DNA from: Pseudomonadota bacterium
GTDB taxonomy: Bacteria; Desulfobacterota; Desulfobulbia; Desulfobulbales; JAGXFP01
Assembly (NCBI GenBank): GCA_018814305.1
Contig: JAHJAA010000060.1
Coordinates: 27,405-91,404, forward strand
Length of the DNA stretch: 64,000 nt
Direction: 5' to 3'
Below the pieces are notes generated by a model that did not search any database, had not been told where the DNA came from, and saw only the letters and a list, made by a program, of their open reading frames with translations. Both the position numbers and the translations under genes were made by a program. This document shows positions 27,769-37,357 of the stretch, piece after piece (positions within the stretch are counted from its first letter, which is position 1; each line of letters opens with the position of its first letter).

Positions 27769-28368
27769 ATGTCCGGAAAAACGACCGAACACGGCTTTAC
27801 CCTGTTAGAGCTGCTCATTGTCATAATTATCCTGGGAATATTTGCAGCCACTGCCGTCCCCTATTACCTGAATATGGTCCAGGAGGCTAAGATCGCCGCC
27901 GCCAAGGGCCGAATGGCCGCCATCCGGGGAGGAATTGAACTGGCCCATGCCAAGATCATGGTCTCCGGGGTGAATACCGGACCCGACGGCAACAATCCCG
28001 ACTGGCCCACTTTGGAAGAGGTTCAACACAATGAACTCCGCCTTGCAACCAGGCCGGAACCGATACAACATCTCCAGTTGGTCAGAAGCGAAATCTTTAG
28101 CAACGAGCAAAATCAAGCGCTGCCCCAATGTAACCTGCCGGACTTGACTCCTGGAATGATGCAGAATCCCAGGGGGGTCAGTTACCGGACCCTGGAGGAT
28201 ATCAGGTCTAATCCCAGAAGAGCCAATGAGGCCTCCTGTTGGGCATATTATCCCGGCAATGAACGAGATCAATATGGAAGAGTTGTAGATGCAATATTCT
28301 ACATCAACGATGACCGCCTCCTTACCGACAATATTGATGCGGCTGGTGGCAGACCATCGTCCTGGTAA
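27769..28368 (+). CDS. Type IV pilin-like protein (MshA/MshB-type or pseudopilin)
   Basis: A 199-residue prepilin with leader cut at G9|FTLLEL, Glu5 present, and a long N-terminal helix followed by YLNMVQEAKIAAAKGRMAAIRGGIELAHAKI-type helix residues. Two cysteines (about 123 and 159) could form the D-region disulfide of type IV pilins. It is larger than the pilin at 39.5 kb and lies between the minor pilins and the assembly genes, so it may be a second pilin or a core minor pilin. GGGGC precedes the ATG at a proper distance. Confidence 0.78.
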   Translation: MSGKTTEHGFTLLELLIVIIILGIFAATAVPYYLNMVQEAKIAAAKGRMAAIRGGIELAHAKIMVSGVNTGPDGNNPDWPTLEEVQHNELRLATRPEPIQHLQLVRSEIFSNEQNQALPQCNLPDLTPGMMQNPRGVSYRTLEDIRSNPRRANEASCWAYYPGNERDQYGRVVDAIFYINDDRLLTDNIDAAGGRPSSW

Positions 28369-28416
28369 AACAAACTCAAATGTCTCAGGCCTCCCTCCGG
28401 AGACCAAAGGGGAACC

Positions 28417-29040
28417 GTGAGTAATCTTTTTGATACTCTGGAACAGATTCGACGCAACGAAACCGTGGGAACCCCGGGAAATGGGATCCCGGGCAATAGC
28501 CACGACAGGCCTGCGCCCGGTCATCGCCGAATCCTGATCCTGACGGTCCTTGCGGTGGTGATGGTTCTGTTCTATTTCTGGTTTCACAAGACCAATCCCC
28601 GACGGATCAATCCGCAAATAATTTCCTCACCGACCCTGAGCAATCCAAGTGCCACCTCCGACCTGGAAGGTAAAATTACCCCCCCCCCTGCCGGGCCATC
28701 AATTCTTCAACCACCACCATCTCCCCCCCCCCCAACCATGGACGGGTTTGACGGCAAGACTCCGGTCGCGGCAAATAATCAAGCGGTGGAGATGATTGAA
28801 GAGGGGAATCCCTGGGCTGGCATTTATCTCCTGGCGAAGATCATTGACCGATATCCCGAGCAGGTCGAACCCATGATTAATCTGGGACTTGCCTTGGCCG
28901 AGCAGGGGCTGACCATCCCTGCCGGACGGTATCTGCAAATGGCTAAAAACCTTGCCCCCCATCATCCCGCCTTTATAAAAAACCAGGTAAGACTACAGGA
29001 GATGATAAACCCAGAGGATATGACCAGAGGTAAAAATTGA
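28417..29040 (+). CDS. MshN-like TPR protein of the pilus locus
   Basis: A 207-residue single-pass membrane protein: cytoplasmic N-terminus with SNLFDTLEQIRRNE, a membrane segment near residues 41-56, a Pro-rich periplasmic linker (about 60-110), and TPR-like helices (about 118-190). This is the plan of MshN. It starts with a GTG after GGGGAA. The role is not defined even in Vibrio. It is followed after 46 bases by the PilM-like gene. Confidence 0.65.
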   Translation: MSNLFDTLEQIRRNETVGTPGNGIPGNSHDRPAPGHRRILILTVLAVVMVLFYFWFHKTNPRRINPQIISSPTLSNPSATSDLEGKITPPPAGPSILQPPPSPPPPTMDGFDGKTPVAANNQAVEMIEEGNPWAGIYLLAKIIDRYPEQVEPMINLGLALAEQGLTIPAGRYLQMAKNLAPHHPAFIKNQVRLQEMINPEDMTRGKN

Positions 29041-29086
29041 AAAATAAACTCCTCAAGATATCCCGTTCCCCAGGAGTAACAAGTTA

Positions 29087-30235
29087 ATGGGATCGTTCCC
29101 TTTCTTCTCAAATAAAAGAAGGCATTTTTCCCTGGTTACCGGCGGGGATGAAACCTTTCTCCTGGAAGTGATTCGGCACCCCGATCAATCACGACCGGGG
29201 GTTGAGGTATTGGCCGCCTCCCAAGGATCTCCGGATAATGAGATAACCCTGCACCGTCTCCTCACCTCGGTCTCCGGGACAAAGAGAACCGTGTCCGTGG
29301 CACTCCCTTTAACCATGTTTGAAATGCTCACTGTTACCATTCCGAACATGCCGGAAGAGGCGGTGGGGCGAGCCCTGCCTTATCACCTGGCCAAGACCAT
29401 CCAGAAACCGCTCCAGGATTTTATTTACGATTGGCAGGTAACCGGTAGCCACAAGGACTCCATGGAAATTACTGCCTACCTCTACTCCAGAGCCGCCTTC
29501 ACCACGCTCCACGACGAACTTGCCAAAAAAAACATTGAGATCATTTCACTGGAACCGGACATCTATTCAGCGGTTGCCTTTCTGGACGTTATCGGCCGTT
29601 TGCAGACGGATAAAACCTGTCTCTGCTCTTTGATCTGGCCGAATTCATGTTCCCACGCCATTTATGAAAAGGGCCGCCTCAAGCTGGTCAGGAATGTATT
29701 ACTCCGTCAACCGGACACCCCTTTTTCCGACCAGATAGAGACAGATGAAAATGAAACGGCCACACCTGAGACGAACACGACTTTCCAGGTGGCAGAACCG
29801 CCAATCGACCAAAATGTCTCCCATCCACCATCACTGAACAATCTTGCTCCCGATCCCGGACATTCGATTCTTGACGACTTTGCCCTTTCGATCAGTGAAT
29901 CTCCTGCTGAACCGGTTTTGGAAGCAGAGAGTCCAAAAATAGAACCTGGGGAATCTCATCCTCAAAAAAAAGCGGGCTCGGGTCATACCGGCTGGCAGGA
30001 CTACATCACCGGCCTGGGGTTGGAGATCATCCGAACCAGGGATTATTACGCCTCAATCATGAAAGGATCCTCCATCGGCAACCTTTACGTCGGAGGCTGC
30101 AGCCCATTACTCCCGGAACTCACCACGGTGACCGCTTCGGCCATGTCCCTCTCACCCGAGGACCTTCTGGCAGAACCGTCATCCGGCTGCCCGGCGATCC
30201 TTGAGGCCATCGCCATCGGTACAGGGATCAGATAA
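29087..30235 (+). CDS. PilM/MshI-like pilus assembly protein
   Basis: A 382-residue cytoplasmic protein without membrane segments, matching the actin-like PilM/GspL fold in its first half (VALPLTMFEMLTVTIPNMPEEAVGRALPY, then a DWQV strand). The last third has an acidic, Pro/Glu-rich insertion (about 215-300) before a final fold segment. In MSHA systems MshI occupies this position and anchors the inner membrane platform through the following PilN-like protein, whose ATG lies one base after this stop. Confidence 0.75.
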   Translation: MGSFPFFSNKRRHFSLVTGGDETFLLEVIRHPDQSRPGVEVLAASQGSPDNEITLHRLLTSVSGTKRTVSVALPLTMFEMLTVTIPNMPEEAVGRALPYHLAKTIQKPLQDFIYDWQVTGSHKDSMEITAYLYSRAAFTTLHDELAKKNIEIISLEPDIYSAVAFLDVIGRLQTDKTCLCSLIWPNSCSHAIYEKGRLKLVRNVLLRQPDTPFSDQIETDENETATPETNTTFQVAEPPIDQNVSHPPSLNNLAPDPGHSILDDFALSISESPAEPVLEAESPKIEPGESHPQKKAGSGHTGWQDYITGLGLEIIRTRDYYASIMKGSSIGNLYVGGCSPLLPELTTVTASAMSLSPEDLLAEPSSGCPAILEAIAIGTGIR

Positions 30236-30236
30236 G

Positions 30237-30833
30237 ATGGCCCAATTCCAACGAATTAATCTGGTTCCCCGGAAACCTTTTTCCAATAAAGTTAGGAAGG
30301 TTACCCCCTTGATCCTGCTGATCCTCCTGGTTGCTCTCGCGGTGGGACTTTCCACTGAGCGGAAGCTGATCCAAGAAAGGATTACCTCCATCGACCTGGA
30401 GGTCGCCACAATCGACGCGAATCGTATCCAGAATTCGACCATCCTGGCCATGAAGCAAGCACTGGCCACCGAACTAGAGGACTTGGCCCGGCGGCGGCAG
30501 GACCTGGTCGAGTTGGTCGACAAAATTGAAGAGATCGGCCGCGGGAAACATCATTATTCGTTAATTATGAATGCAATTTCCGACAATCTACCCCCGACCG
30601 TTCGATGCAACAGGATCACCATTAACGGCTGGTCAGGGGTAATTGAAGGAACCGCAGTCGACTATCGGTCATTGCCCCTTATGGTCAATCAATTAAAAAT
30701 GGAAAGTGGGTTCCGAGATGTTCAGCTCCAAAATGTGGAGAAAAACCAGGATACGGTGGGAGGTCAAGTCGGGTTTACCATTACTTTCGAGTTGGCCCAG
30801 GACTTTATCTCCGATCACCCACAGATCCAATGA
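30237..30833 (+). CDS. PilN/MshJ-like inner-membrane pilus protein
   Basis: A 198-residue bitopic protein that starts MAQFQRINLVPRK, the PilN-type INLLP motif that docks into PilM, followed by one membrane segment (about 20-38), a coiled coil (about 40-110) and a ferredoxin-like periplasmic domain (about 110-190). The ATG at 30237 lies one base after the PilM-like stop; an in-frame ATG at 30201 would overlap it and spoil the N-terminal motif. Confidence 0.8.
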   Translation: MAQFQRINLVPRKPFSNKVRKVTPLILLILLVALAVGLSTERKLIQERITSIDLEVATIDANRIQNSTILAMKQALATELEDLARRRQDLVELVDKIEEIGRGKHHYSLIMNAISDNLPPTVRCNRITINGWSGVIEGTAVDYRSLPLMVNQLKMESGFRDVQLQNVEKNQDTVGGQVGFTITFELAQDFISDHPQIQ

Positions 30834-30866
30834 AGAGCCAGAAGGAATGCGGCTGCTAAAACACCC

Positions 30867-31532
30867 ATGAACTTTGAAATCATCACCACCCTGACCAAAC
30901 AGCTCCGGACCTTACGGTTCGCCCTGCGTAACGACCGGCAGGCCATGCTCCAGTTCCGTTTATTACTGATGGGACTGTTGACCTGTGTGGCCTTCTACTA
31001 TGCCGGCTATACAATCCTGATTGAACCCGGTCAACATAAGCTATCCCAACGAAAAACCCAACTTCATGAATTGCAAAACCTCGGCATCCGTCCCACCTCC
31101 CCGGAAGAGGCCCTACACGTGAGCCAAATGAAGAGCCGAAAGGAGAGGCTGGTTGAAGAAATCGCCGTTCTAACCTTCCGGAGGAAAATGCTGTTGGAAC
31201 AGGGTCGATCCCAGGGGAACCCGGAAAGATTCCAGAAGATCATCTTTACCATGAACGAAAACGCCCCGGTCGATATGGAAAATATTCTTTCCCGAATGAG
31301 TATCGCTGAAAAAAGATCGACAGACCTCTACCAGGAGTATCCAGCAAGCCTTGAGGGACAAGGGAAATATCATGATTTCATCAGTTACCTTCGTTATATT
31401 GAAAAAACCCCTGAAATCAGTGCGATTGACAATCTTACCCTGGACAGAATAGAACCTGGACAGAATATTCATCCCGGAAGTGTTTCATTTTCGCTCAAAG
31501 TCAGTAGAATCTTGCTTCAGGAGACACCATGA
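30867..31532 (+). CDS. PilO-like inner-membrane pilus protein
   Basis: A 221-residue bitopic protein: short cytoplasmic N-terminus, one membrane segment (about 35-54), a coiled coil rich in Lys/Gln/Glu, and a small periplasmic domain (about 125-220) as in PilO. It should pair with the PilN-like protein next to it in the alignment complex. The stop overlaps the next start (ATGA type), coupling translation to the PilP-like gene. Confidence 0.75.
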   Translation: MNFEIITTLTKQLRTLRFALRNDRQAMLQFRLLLMGLLTCVAFYYAGYTILIEPGQHKLSQRKTQLHELQNLGIRPTSPEEALHVSQMKSRKERLVEEIAVLTFRRKMLLEQGRSQGNPERFQKIIFTMNENAPVDMENILSRMSIAEKRSTDLYQEYPASLEGQGKYHDFISYLRYIEKTPEISAIDNLTLDRIEPGQNIHPGSVSFSLKVSRILLQETP

Positions 31533-32017
31533 CCGGATCTCTTCAGGGACGACCAACCGTTTTGATTCTTCTTGTTTTACTCACCACCGGGATCATTACC
31601 TTGATGGGAAACCATCGGGAATCTTCGGCAGCCGATGCGCAACAGATGAAGATCCTTCGGAGCGCTCGACCGGACACCGAGCCAATCCGCCCGACCCAAA
31701 CCGAGGAAACCGAAATCATGTCCCCCAGGGATCCCTTCAACTGGCCTCCCGATGAGATCGCCAGAAGGGAGCAGGGTTCCGCTGAATCGATCGAATCATT
31801 CTGGCAGACCTTTACCTTGAACGGCATCCTCTGGACCGAGCGACTGCCCGTTGCCGTAATCAATAACCGGGAGCTTCACCTGGGTGATTCCCTCAACGGC
31901 GCCGTCATTCAGGAAATCACCCCCGATACGGTGATCTTGGCAACCCCAGGTTCGGTTAAGATCTTCCGGTTCCCGACACCAGCCCTTCAGTTAAACAATA
32001 GCCTTGAGGCAAAATGA
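31529..32017 (+). CDS. PilP/MshK-like periplasmic pilus protein
   Basis: A 162-residue protein with an N-terminal signal anchor (about 9-28) and a C-terminal beta-domain of the PilP/GspC homology type (FTLNGILWTERLPVAVINNRELHLGDSLNG, then an IQEITPDTVIL strand). The segment MSPRDPFNWP before the domain recalls the DPF motif of PilP-like proteins. It links the PilN/O platform to the secretin encoded next, whose gene it overlaps by four bases. Confidence 0.78.
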   Translation: MTGSLQGRPTVLILLVLLTTGIITLMGNHRESSAADAQQMKILRSARPDTEPIRPTQTEETEIMSPRDPFNWPPDEIARREQGSAESIESFWQTFTLNGILWTERLPVAVINNRELHLGDSLNGAVIQEITPDTVILATPGSVKIFRFPTPALQLNNSLEAK

Positions 32018-33369
32018 TGCTGATCCCCACGAAGTCATTGCAATGGCCTCCCCTCAGGCCTTTAAAATTGATGGCCTTCATGCTGTTTTTTATGGGTTTG
32101 CTCTTTCCCCTCAGAGCCTCGGTGGTGGGGGCGGAGCTCCTTGATCATTTGAAAACAGAGCAGGCTTCGATCAAGGGTAAGGATCTGGATGTGGCAACGC
32201 TCCTGGCCGCCATTGGTCGACAGTCCGGGGTGAATATCTACATTGACGATACGATCAAAGATACCATCTCCATAAATATGGACGGCCTTTCCCTCTACGA
32301 ACTCTTCCAGGTAATTCTGGATGTAAAAAAACTCCACGCCATGGAAAAAAACGGGTTCCTTTTTATCCAGCGAGAAGAAACCTATCGCAAGGAAAACAAT
32401 GATCAGGTCAGCAGAAGAATCTGCAGCCGCTACGGCAACGTCGGCCTCTATCTGGATAAACTGAGACCCCTGCTCGGTCCCGGGGGAAGCATGACCGTTA
32501 CCAACCGGGGTAATTGCCTCCTGGTCACCGACCTCACCACCAAGATCAACACCATCGAAGAGGTCCTCTCAGAACTCGACCAACCTGCCCCCCAAGTCCA
32601 CATTGAGGCCCGAATCGTCACCATCTCCCAGGAGGCGAAACGACGCCTCGGGATCAAATGGGGGTATGATAATCTTGATGCCCGTAATCCGATGAGCTCC
32701 AACGGTGATCTTTCAGCGTTGAACAGCAGTGCCAATCTTGCCATCGGCTTCATTCGCAATAACATGAACCTGTCGGTGGACCTCCAGGCCCTGCAACAGG
32801 ATGACATGCTCAAAATTCTGTCCTCACCGCAGATTCTGGTGCTGGACGGTCAGCAGGCCGAGATCAAACAGGGTAAAGAAGTTCCCTATGTCACCCAGAC
32901 CGCCGACACTATCAGCACTTCGTTCCGTGAAGCCAATCTAAGCCTCAAGGTTACCCCCCAGGTCATGCAGGATAACTATATCACCTTGAATGTGGTGGTA
33001 ACCAATGACAGTGTCGACCAGAACTCAGTGAACGGTGGAGAGCCATTGATCAACAAGCAGTCCATAACCACCAGCCTCTTTCTGGAGGATAAAGTCACCG
33101 TGGTCATCGGTGGTATCCTTCTGGAAACCGCCGACAACTCCGACGGCAGGGTGCCGATCATGTCCAATCTGCCTCTTCTGGGAGGGCTTTTCAAAAACAC
33201 CGATCGCTCCAAGGGTCGCCAGGAGTTACTGGTTTTCATTACTCCGAAGATCGTCCGCATGGATCCGGCCGGGATAGCAACTGAAAAAAACACTGCTGAG
33301 GCTGATCCATCAATTACCATTGCAGCGGATCCTGTTCCCTTAAATCAAACAACAATCCGGGAACCATGA
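32014..33369 (+). CDS. mshL: MSHA/type IV pilus secretin (MshL/PilQ family)
   Basis: A 451-residue secretin that forms the outer-membrane pilus pore. It has a signal peptide (about 1-40), an STN/N0-type domain (about 50-110: QSGVNIYID), an N1/NolW-type domain (about 130-185), and the C-terminal secretin barrel (about 190-435) ending in the signature VPIMSNLPLLGGLFK and ELLVFITPKIV. Its overlaps (four bases with the gene before and after) place it in the mshK-L-M order. No lipobox is visible, so a pilotin may be needed. Confidence 0.9.
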   Translation: MMLIPTKSLQWPPLRPLKLMAFMLFFMGLLFPLRASVVGAELLDHLKTEQASIKGKDLDVATLLAAIGRQSGVNIYIDDTIKDTISINMDGLSLYELFQVILDVKKLHAMEKNGFLFIQREETYRKENNDQVSRRICSRYGNVGLYLDKLRPLLGPGGSMTVTNRGNCLLVTDLTTKINTIEEVLSELDQPAPQVHIEARIVTISQEAKRRLGIKWGYDNLDARNPMSSNGDLSALNSSANLAIGFIRNNMNLSVDLQALQQDDMLKILSSPQILVLDGQQAEIKQGKEVPYVTQTADTISTSFREANLSLKVTPQVMQDNYITLNVVVTNDSVDQNSVNGGEPLINKQSITTSLFLEDKVTVVIGGILLETADNSDGRVPIMSNLPLLGGLFKNTDRSKGRQELLVFITPKIVRMDPAGIATEKNTAEADPSITIAADPVPLNQTTIREP

Positions 33370-34304
33370 ACCATCTCGCCTTTTTCGCATTCTCGGATAA
33401 TCCGTTTCGGATGACTCCGGACCGAGATTTCTTCTACGCCTCGCGGAATCACAGTTCGCTGGCCGAAGCGATCAAGTTCGGCCTGGATCAAGGAGAAGGT
33501 TTTATCATTGCTTTAGGCGAGGTCGGGACCGGTAAAACCCTGTTGCTCCGAATGATCATGACCGAGCTGGACGACCGTTATGCCACCTGCCTGCTGGTTT
33601 CACCCCAACTGACTCCAAGGCAATTACTGCTGGCGATCCTGGCCGACATAGCTTCAGAGGCTAAATCCCTGAACCGCATGAGTCTTGACGGGCTGCTCAG
33701 GGTCTTAAACGATGAACTTTTCAAACTGGCCAAGAAAAACAAACGACTGTTAATCATTATCGATGAGGCCCAGAATCTCCCTGATCAGAGCCTTGAACAG
33801 TTGCGACTGCTCTCCAATTTTGAATCGGACAAACAGAAATGGCTGCAGATCCTCCTGGTGGGCCAGCCGGAGTTGAAAGACAAATTGCTCGGCAACCACC
33901 TCCGCCAGCTTTTACAACGGGTCTCCATCATGGAAACGCTGCATCCCCTCTCGGAAAAGGAGGTCACGGCCTATGTCCATTTCCGGCTGAACCGAGCCGG
34001 GCGGGGTGATCTGCGTCTTGACCGCAAGAGTTGCCGGTTTCTCTGGCGCACAACCGGCGGCGTTCCCCGTCTGATCAATAAAATAATGGGCCGGGTCCTG
34101 CTCATTGCTTATGCCCGGCAACAGGGAATTGACCATGGAGTTATTCGAGAAGCGGCTGCATCACTTCACCTTATCGGCCCCCCCTTGACTGCTCTCCGTC
34201 ATGGAATATCCCGTTTGTTTTGGCCCCTTACCGCCGTTCTGATCCTCGCCATTGTTATTTTCTTTATTTCCAGTGTTCCCGAAACGGTGGCCCGTTTATG
34301 GTAA
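33366..34304 (+). CDS. mshM: ExeA-like AAA ATPase MshM
   Basis: A 312-residue AAA+ ATPase of the ExeA/GspA family: N-terminal FGFSDNPFRMTPDR-type signature, Walker A GEVGTGKT (about 52-59), Walker B LLIIIDEAQNL, sensor residues, and a C-terminal membrane segment (about 285-303). ExeA helps insert secretin multimers into the cell wall. It overlaps the secretin gene by four bases and the MshE gene by seven, consistent with tight coupling. Confidence 0.9.
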   Translation: MNHLAFFAFSDNPFRMTPDRDFFYASRNHSSLAEAIKFGLDQGEGFIIALGEVGTGKTLLLRMIMTELDDRYATCLLVSPQLTPRQLLLAILADIASEAKSLNRMSLDGLLRVLNDELFKLAKKNKRLLIIIDEAQNLPDQSLEQLRLLSNFESDKQKWLQILLVGQPELKDKLLGNHLRQLLQRVSIMETLHPLSEKEVTAYVHFRLNRAGRGDLRLDRKSCRFLWRTTGGVPRLINKIMGRVLLIAYARQQGIDHGVIREAAASLHLIGPPLTALRHGISRLFWPLTAVLILAIVIFFISSVPETVARLW

Positions 34305-35935
34305 ATCCAAAAACAAAAAAAATGTTCGGCGATATCCTGGTCGAAGGTGGCCTGATTACCCCCACCCAACTGCACCAGGCCCTGGCCTACGCCCGTGAGC
34401 GTGAAATCAAGCTGGGCATGGCCCTGCAGGAGCTGGGATTCGTCAATGAACTTGCGGTGGCGAAGACCCTGGCCACCCAGTTGGCCATGCCCTTTCTCGA
34501 TCTTGAAAAAATCGTTATTGATGCCGAAATAGTTATTCTCGTTCCGGAACTCACCGCCCGCAAGTACAAGGTCCTGGCCATCGGCCGTAAACCTGGGGAA
34601 ATGCTGGTGGCCTTTGCCGATCCACTAAATATCTTTGCCGTGGATGAAATAACCAGAATTCTCCAGAGCAAAGTGGTCATCTGTGTTGCCGTTGAATCCA
34701 GGATATCTGCGGCCATTGACAGAATCTATACCTCCTCGGAACGTCAGGCCCCACTTGAAGGAAGCGCCGAAGAATCACTGGCCGTCTCAGCGGTAAACGA
34801 CCTGCTCCTCCAGGCAGTTCGGCAAGAGGCCAGCGACATCCACCTGGAACCCACGGAACTAGGGCTACGGGCTCGTTTCCGGGTTGACGGGATCATGAGA
34901 CTGATCAAGGAGTTCCCCCAAGATCTCCAACCAAGCATCGTCTCACGGATCAAGGTCATGTCCCAACTCGATATCGGCGAAAAACGTAAACCCCAGGATG
35001 GCCGTTTCGAGGCGCCGGTTTCAGGCAAGAGCTTTGATGTCAGAGTCTCAACCCTGCCCACCAATTACGGTGAAAAGATCGTCATGCGGCTCCTCGACAA
35101 GTCCAAAGTCAAGATCGAACTGACCGAACTCGGCCTGACCCCGGAACAACAAACCATTTTTGAAAAGCACCTTGCCTATCCCCACGAAATCATCCTGGTC
35201 ACCGGCCCGACCGGCAGCGGCAAAACCACCACCCTCTATGCTGCCCTGAACCGAATCAACTCCATCCAGAAAAACATTATCACAGTGGAAGACCCTATTG
35301 AGTACGAGCTGGCCGGGGTCAACCAGGTCCAGGTAAATCCCAAGGCCCAGCTCTCTTTTGCCTCGGCCCTGCGCTCCATCCTCCGCCAGGATCCAGATAT
35401 CATCATGATCGGTGAAATCCGCGATGTGGAAACCGCCGAAATTGCAATCCAGGCGGCCCTGACCGGCCATCTGGTTTTATCGACCCTGCATACCAACGAT
35501 GCCTGTGGGGCCATCAGCCGTCTGATCGATATGTCGATCCCGCCCTTTCTCATCGCCTCGGCCTTGGGAACGGTCATCGCCCAACGGCTGGTAAGGGTGC
35601 TTTGTACGGATTGCCGGGAGTCGTTTAATCCACCGGCCAAAGTCCAGGAAGACCTGGGCTTGGAATATTCGGAACAACTGATCCTGCATCGGAGCAAGGG
35701 CTGTCCTAAATGTGACAACAGCGGTTATAAAGGAAGGATCGCCATTTACGAAATCCTGCCAATCACCAATGCGATCCAGGCATTGATCATGGTCAAGGCC
35801 TCATCCCATGAGCTCTTCCGTCAAGCGATTAAAGAAGGATTCACCTCACTGCATACTTCCGGGATCGAGAAACTATTGGCAGGGGTGACCTCCATCGATG
35901 AGGTGATGCGGGTTACCATGGACGCCAGGGAGTAA
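34298..35935 (+). CDS. mshE: Pilus extension ATPase MshE (GspE/PilB family)
   Basis: A 545-residue AAA+ motor that drives pilus assembly. The N-terminal MshEN domain (about 5-150: GDILVEGGLITPTQLHQAL) binds cyclic-di-GMP in Vibrio MshE. The C-terminal ATPase has Walker A GPTGSGKTT (303-311), the Asp box TVEDPIEYEL, Walker B IIMIGEIRD and the His box STLHTND, plus the zinc tetracysteine CTDC...CPKC. I start at MVNPKTKK (34298), which overlaps mshM by seven bases. Cyclic-di-GMP control is inferred from the domain. Confidence 0.95.
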   Translation: MVNPKTKKMFGDILVEGGLITPTQLHQALAYAREREIKLGMALQELGFVNELAVAKTLATQLAMPFLDLEKIVIDAEIVILVPELTARKYKVLAIGRKPGEMLVAFADPLNIFAVDEITRILQSKVVICVAVESRISAAIDRIYTSSERQAPLEGSAEESLAVSAVNDLLLQAVRQEASDIHLEPTELGLRARFRVDGIMRLIKEFPQDLQPSIVSRIKVMSQLDIGEKRKPQDGRFEAPVSGKSFDVRVSTLPTNYGEKIVMRLLDKSKVKIELTELGLTPEQQTIFEKHLAYPHEIILVTGPTGSGKTTTLYAALNRINSIQKNIITVEDPIEYELAGVNQVQVNPKAQLSFASALRSILRQDPDIIMIGEIRDVETAEIAIQAALTGHLVLSTLHTNDACGAISRLIDMSIPPFLIASALGTVIAQRLVRVLCTDCRESFNPPAKVQEDLGLEYSEQLILHRSKGCPKCDNSGYKGRIAIYEILPITNAIQALIMVKASSHELFRQAIKEGFTSLHTSGIEKLLAGVTSIDEVMRVTMDARE

Positions 35936-35943
35936 AGGAATGT

Positions 35944-35964
35944 GTGGGGTGAGGAGTGAGGAGG
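35944..35964 (+). repeat. Heptad tandem repeat (GAGGAGT-type)
   Basis: Three 7-base units, GTGGGGT, GAGGAGT and GAGGAGG, lie just after the mshE stop codon. Related heptads occur before the GT-C gene (37479-37513, other strand sense) and after mmdA (55637-55664). Confidence 0.65.
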
Positions 35965-36014
35965 AATAAGTTTCTTACAGATATTTTAACTGATTTTGGA
36001 TGCGGGAGAAATGC

Positions 36015-37253
36015 ATGGCGGAATTCCGTTATGAGGCCATAGATCACAAAGGGAAAATCACCACCGGCCGATTCTGCGCTGAGTTGATTTCCGAAGTGGA
36101 GAGTTGGCTGACAGCCAAAGGCCTTTCCCCGTTGAATATCGAGGCGTCCACCGGTACCGACGACGTTGACACCGATAGAAACCAAAGCGGACCAACCATC
36201 ATGGAGCGGGTCCGCGGGGTAACCCTTGATGATCGGATCCTTCTTTGCCGCCAGGTGGCGACCATGCTTAAGGCCGGGGTCACCATCCTCCGGACCCTGC
36301 GCATTATGGCGGAACAGGTCAGCAATACCGTTCTTCGTCAGATCCTCACCGAAACATCGGCTGCCATCGAGTCCGGCTCCGGCTTGAGTGACGCTCTGGC
36401 AAGCTATCCCGCGGTATTTAATCAACTCTTTATCAATGTCATCCAGGTCGGCGAGGAGTCAGGTTCGTTGGACCGATCTTTTGACTACCTGGCGACCCTC
36501 TTTGAAAACGAAAAGGACATCAAAGAACGAATCAAGGCCGCGACCCGCTATCCCAAGATCGTGATCAGTGCAATATTTATTGCTATCTTCATCCTGATGT
36601 CCTTTGTGGTCCCCAAATTCGCCACGCTCTTTGCCAATGCCCGGGTGGAACTTCCCTTGCCCACCCGAGTTTTGATCAGTGTCAGCGGTTTCTTTTCCGC
36701 CTATTATCCGGCAATCCTCATCTTCCTGGCCGGCACCTACGGTCTCTATCGATTCGCCTTGAATTATGAAAGCTTTGTTCTGGTGAGGGACCGGCTTCTC
36801 CTGATTACCCCCGTTTTTGGAGACCTATCGGTAAAAATATACATGTCCCGTTTCTGTCGGGTCTTCTCGGTACTGACCCTAAGCGGCATCAACATCATCC
36901 GGACCTTGCAGCTCTCCGCCACAGCCATTGAAAACCTGATCATCCTTAACGCCCTCCATCAGGTCAGGGCCGATGTGGAAGAAGGCCTTGATATCCAGGC
37001 TGCCATGAATAAATTCGATTTATTTCCCCCCATGGTAGTCCAGATGGTTGCCGTGGGCGAGGAATCAGGTCAACTTGATTCGATGATGGCCAAGGTCGCC
37101 GATTATTTCGATGCTGAAACCAACTATACCATCAAGAATATCTCCACCCTGATTGAACCTTTTCTGTTGCTCTTCCTCGGAATTATGGTGGCCTTCATCG
37201 CCCTCTCCATCTTCCTGCCGATGTGGAACATCATGAACGTCATGCGTGGTTAA
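36015..37253 (+). CDS. mshG: Inner-membrane pilus platform protein MshG (GspF/PilC family)
   Basis: A 412-residue polytopic protein with two T2SSF repeats (about 75-200 and 278-400), each with the G-E-SG signature (GEESGSLD, GEESGQLD), and membrane segments near 175-195, 225-245 and 380-405. It is the platform on which MshE acts. I start at MAEFRYEAID (36015), with GGAG seven bases upstream; ATG at 36000 is in frame but poorer. A purine-rich heptad tract lies in the 79-base gap before it. Its last codons GGT TAA are also the first bases of the 110-bp palindromic element. Confidence 0.93.
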   Translation: MAEFRYEAIDHKGKITTGRFCAELISEVESWLTAKGLSPLNIEASTGTDDVDTDRNQSGPTIMERVRGVTLDDRILLCRQVATMLKAGVTILRTLRIMAEQVSNTVLRQILTETSAAIESGSGLSDALASYPAVFNQLFINVIQVGEESGSLDRSFDYLATLFENEKDIKERIKAATRYPKIVISAIFIAIFILMSFVVPKFATLFANARVELPLPTRVLISVSGFFSAYYPAILIFLAGTYGLYRFALNYESFVLVRDRLLLITPVFGDLSVKIYMSRFCRVFSVLTLSGINIIRTLQLSATAIENLIILNALHQVRADVEEGLDIQAAMNKFDLFPPMVVQMVAVGEESGQLDSMMAKVADYFDAETNYTIKNISTLIEPFLLLFLGIMVAFIALSIFLPMWNIMNVMRG

Positions 37254-37357
37254 GGGGGGAGAGGGGCGCAGCTTTGCACGATCAGTCCGGCTCGCATAGA
37301 ATTGCTATAGCTCGCAGGCCTGCTTGCACAAATCTGCGCCCCTCTCCCCCCTTAACC
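37248..37357. repeat. 110-bp near-palindromic element with perfect 24-bp terminal inverted repeats
   Basis: The left arm (37248-37271, starting GGTTAAGGGGGGAGAGGG) is the exact reverse complement of the right arm (37334-37357). The interior is an imperfect palindrome around the ATAGAATTGCTAT core and contains the 10-bp palindrome GCAGGCCTGC (37314-37323). The left end overlaps the last sense codon and stop of mshG. No T tract follows and no flanking target duplication is evident. It could be a REP/MITE-type element or a long mRNA 3' hairpin. Confidence 0.8.
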
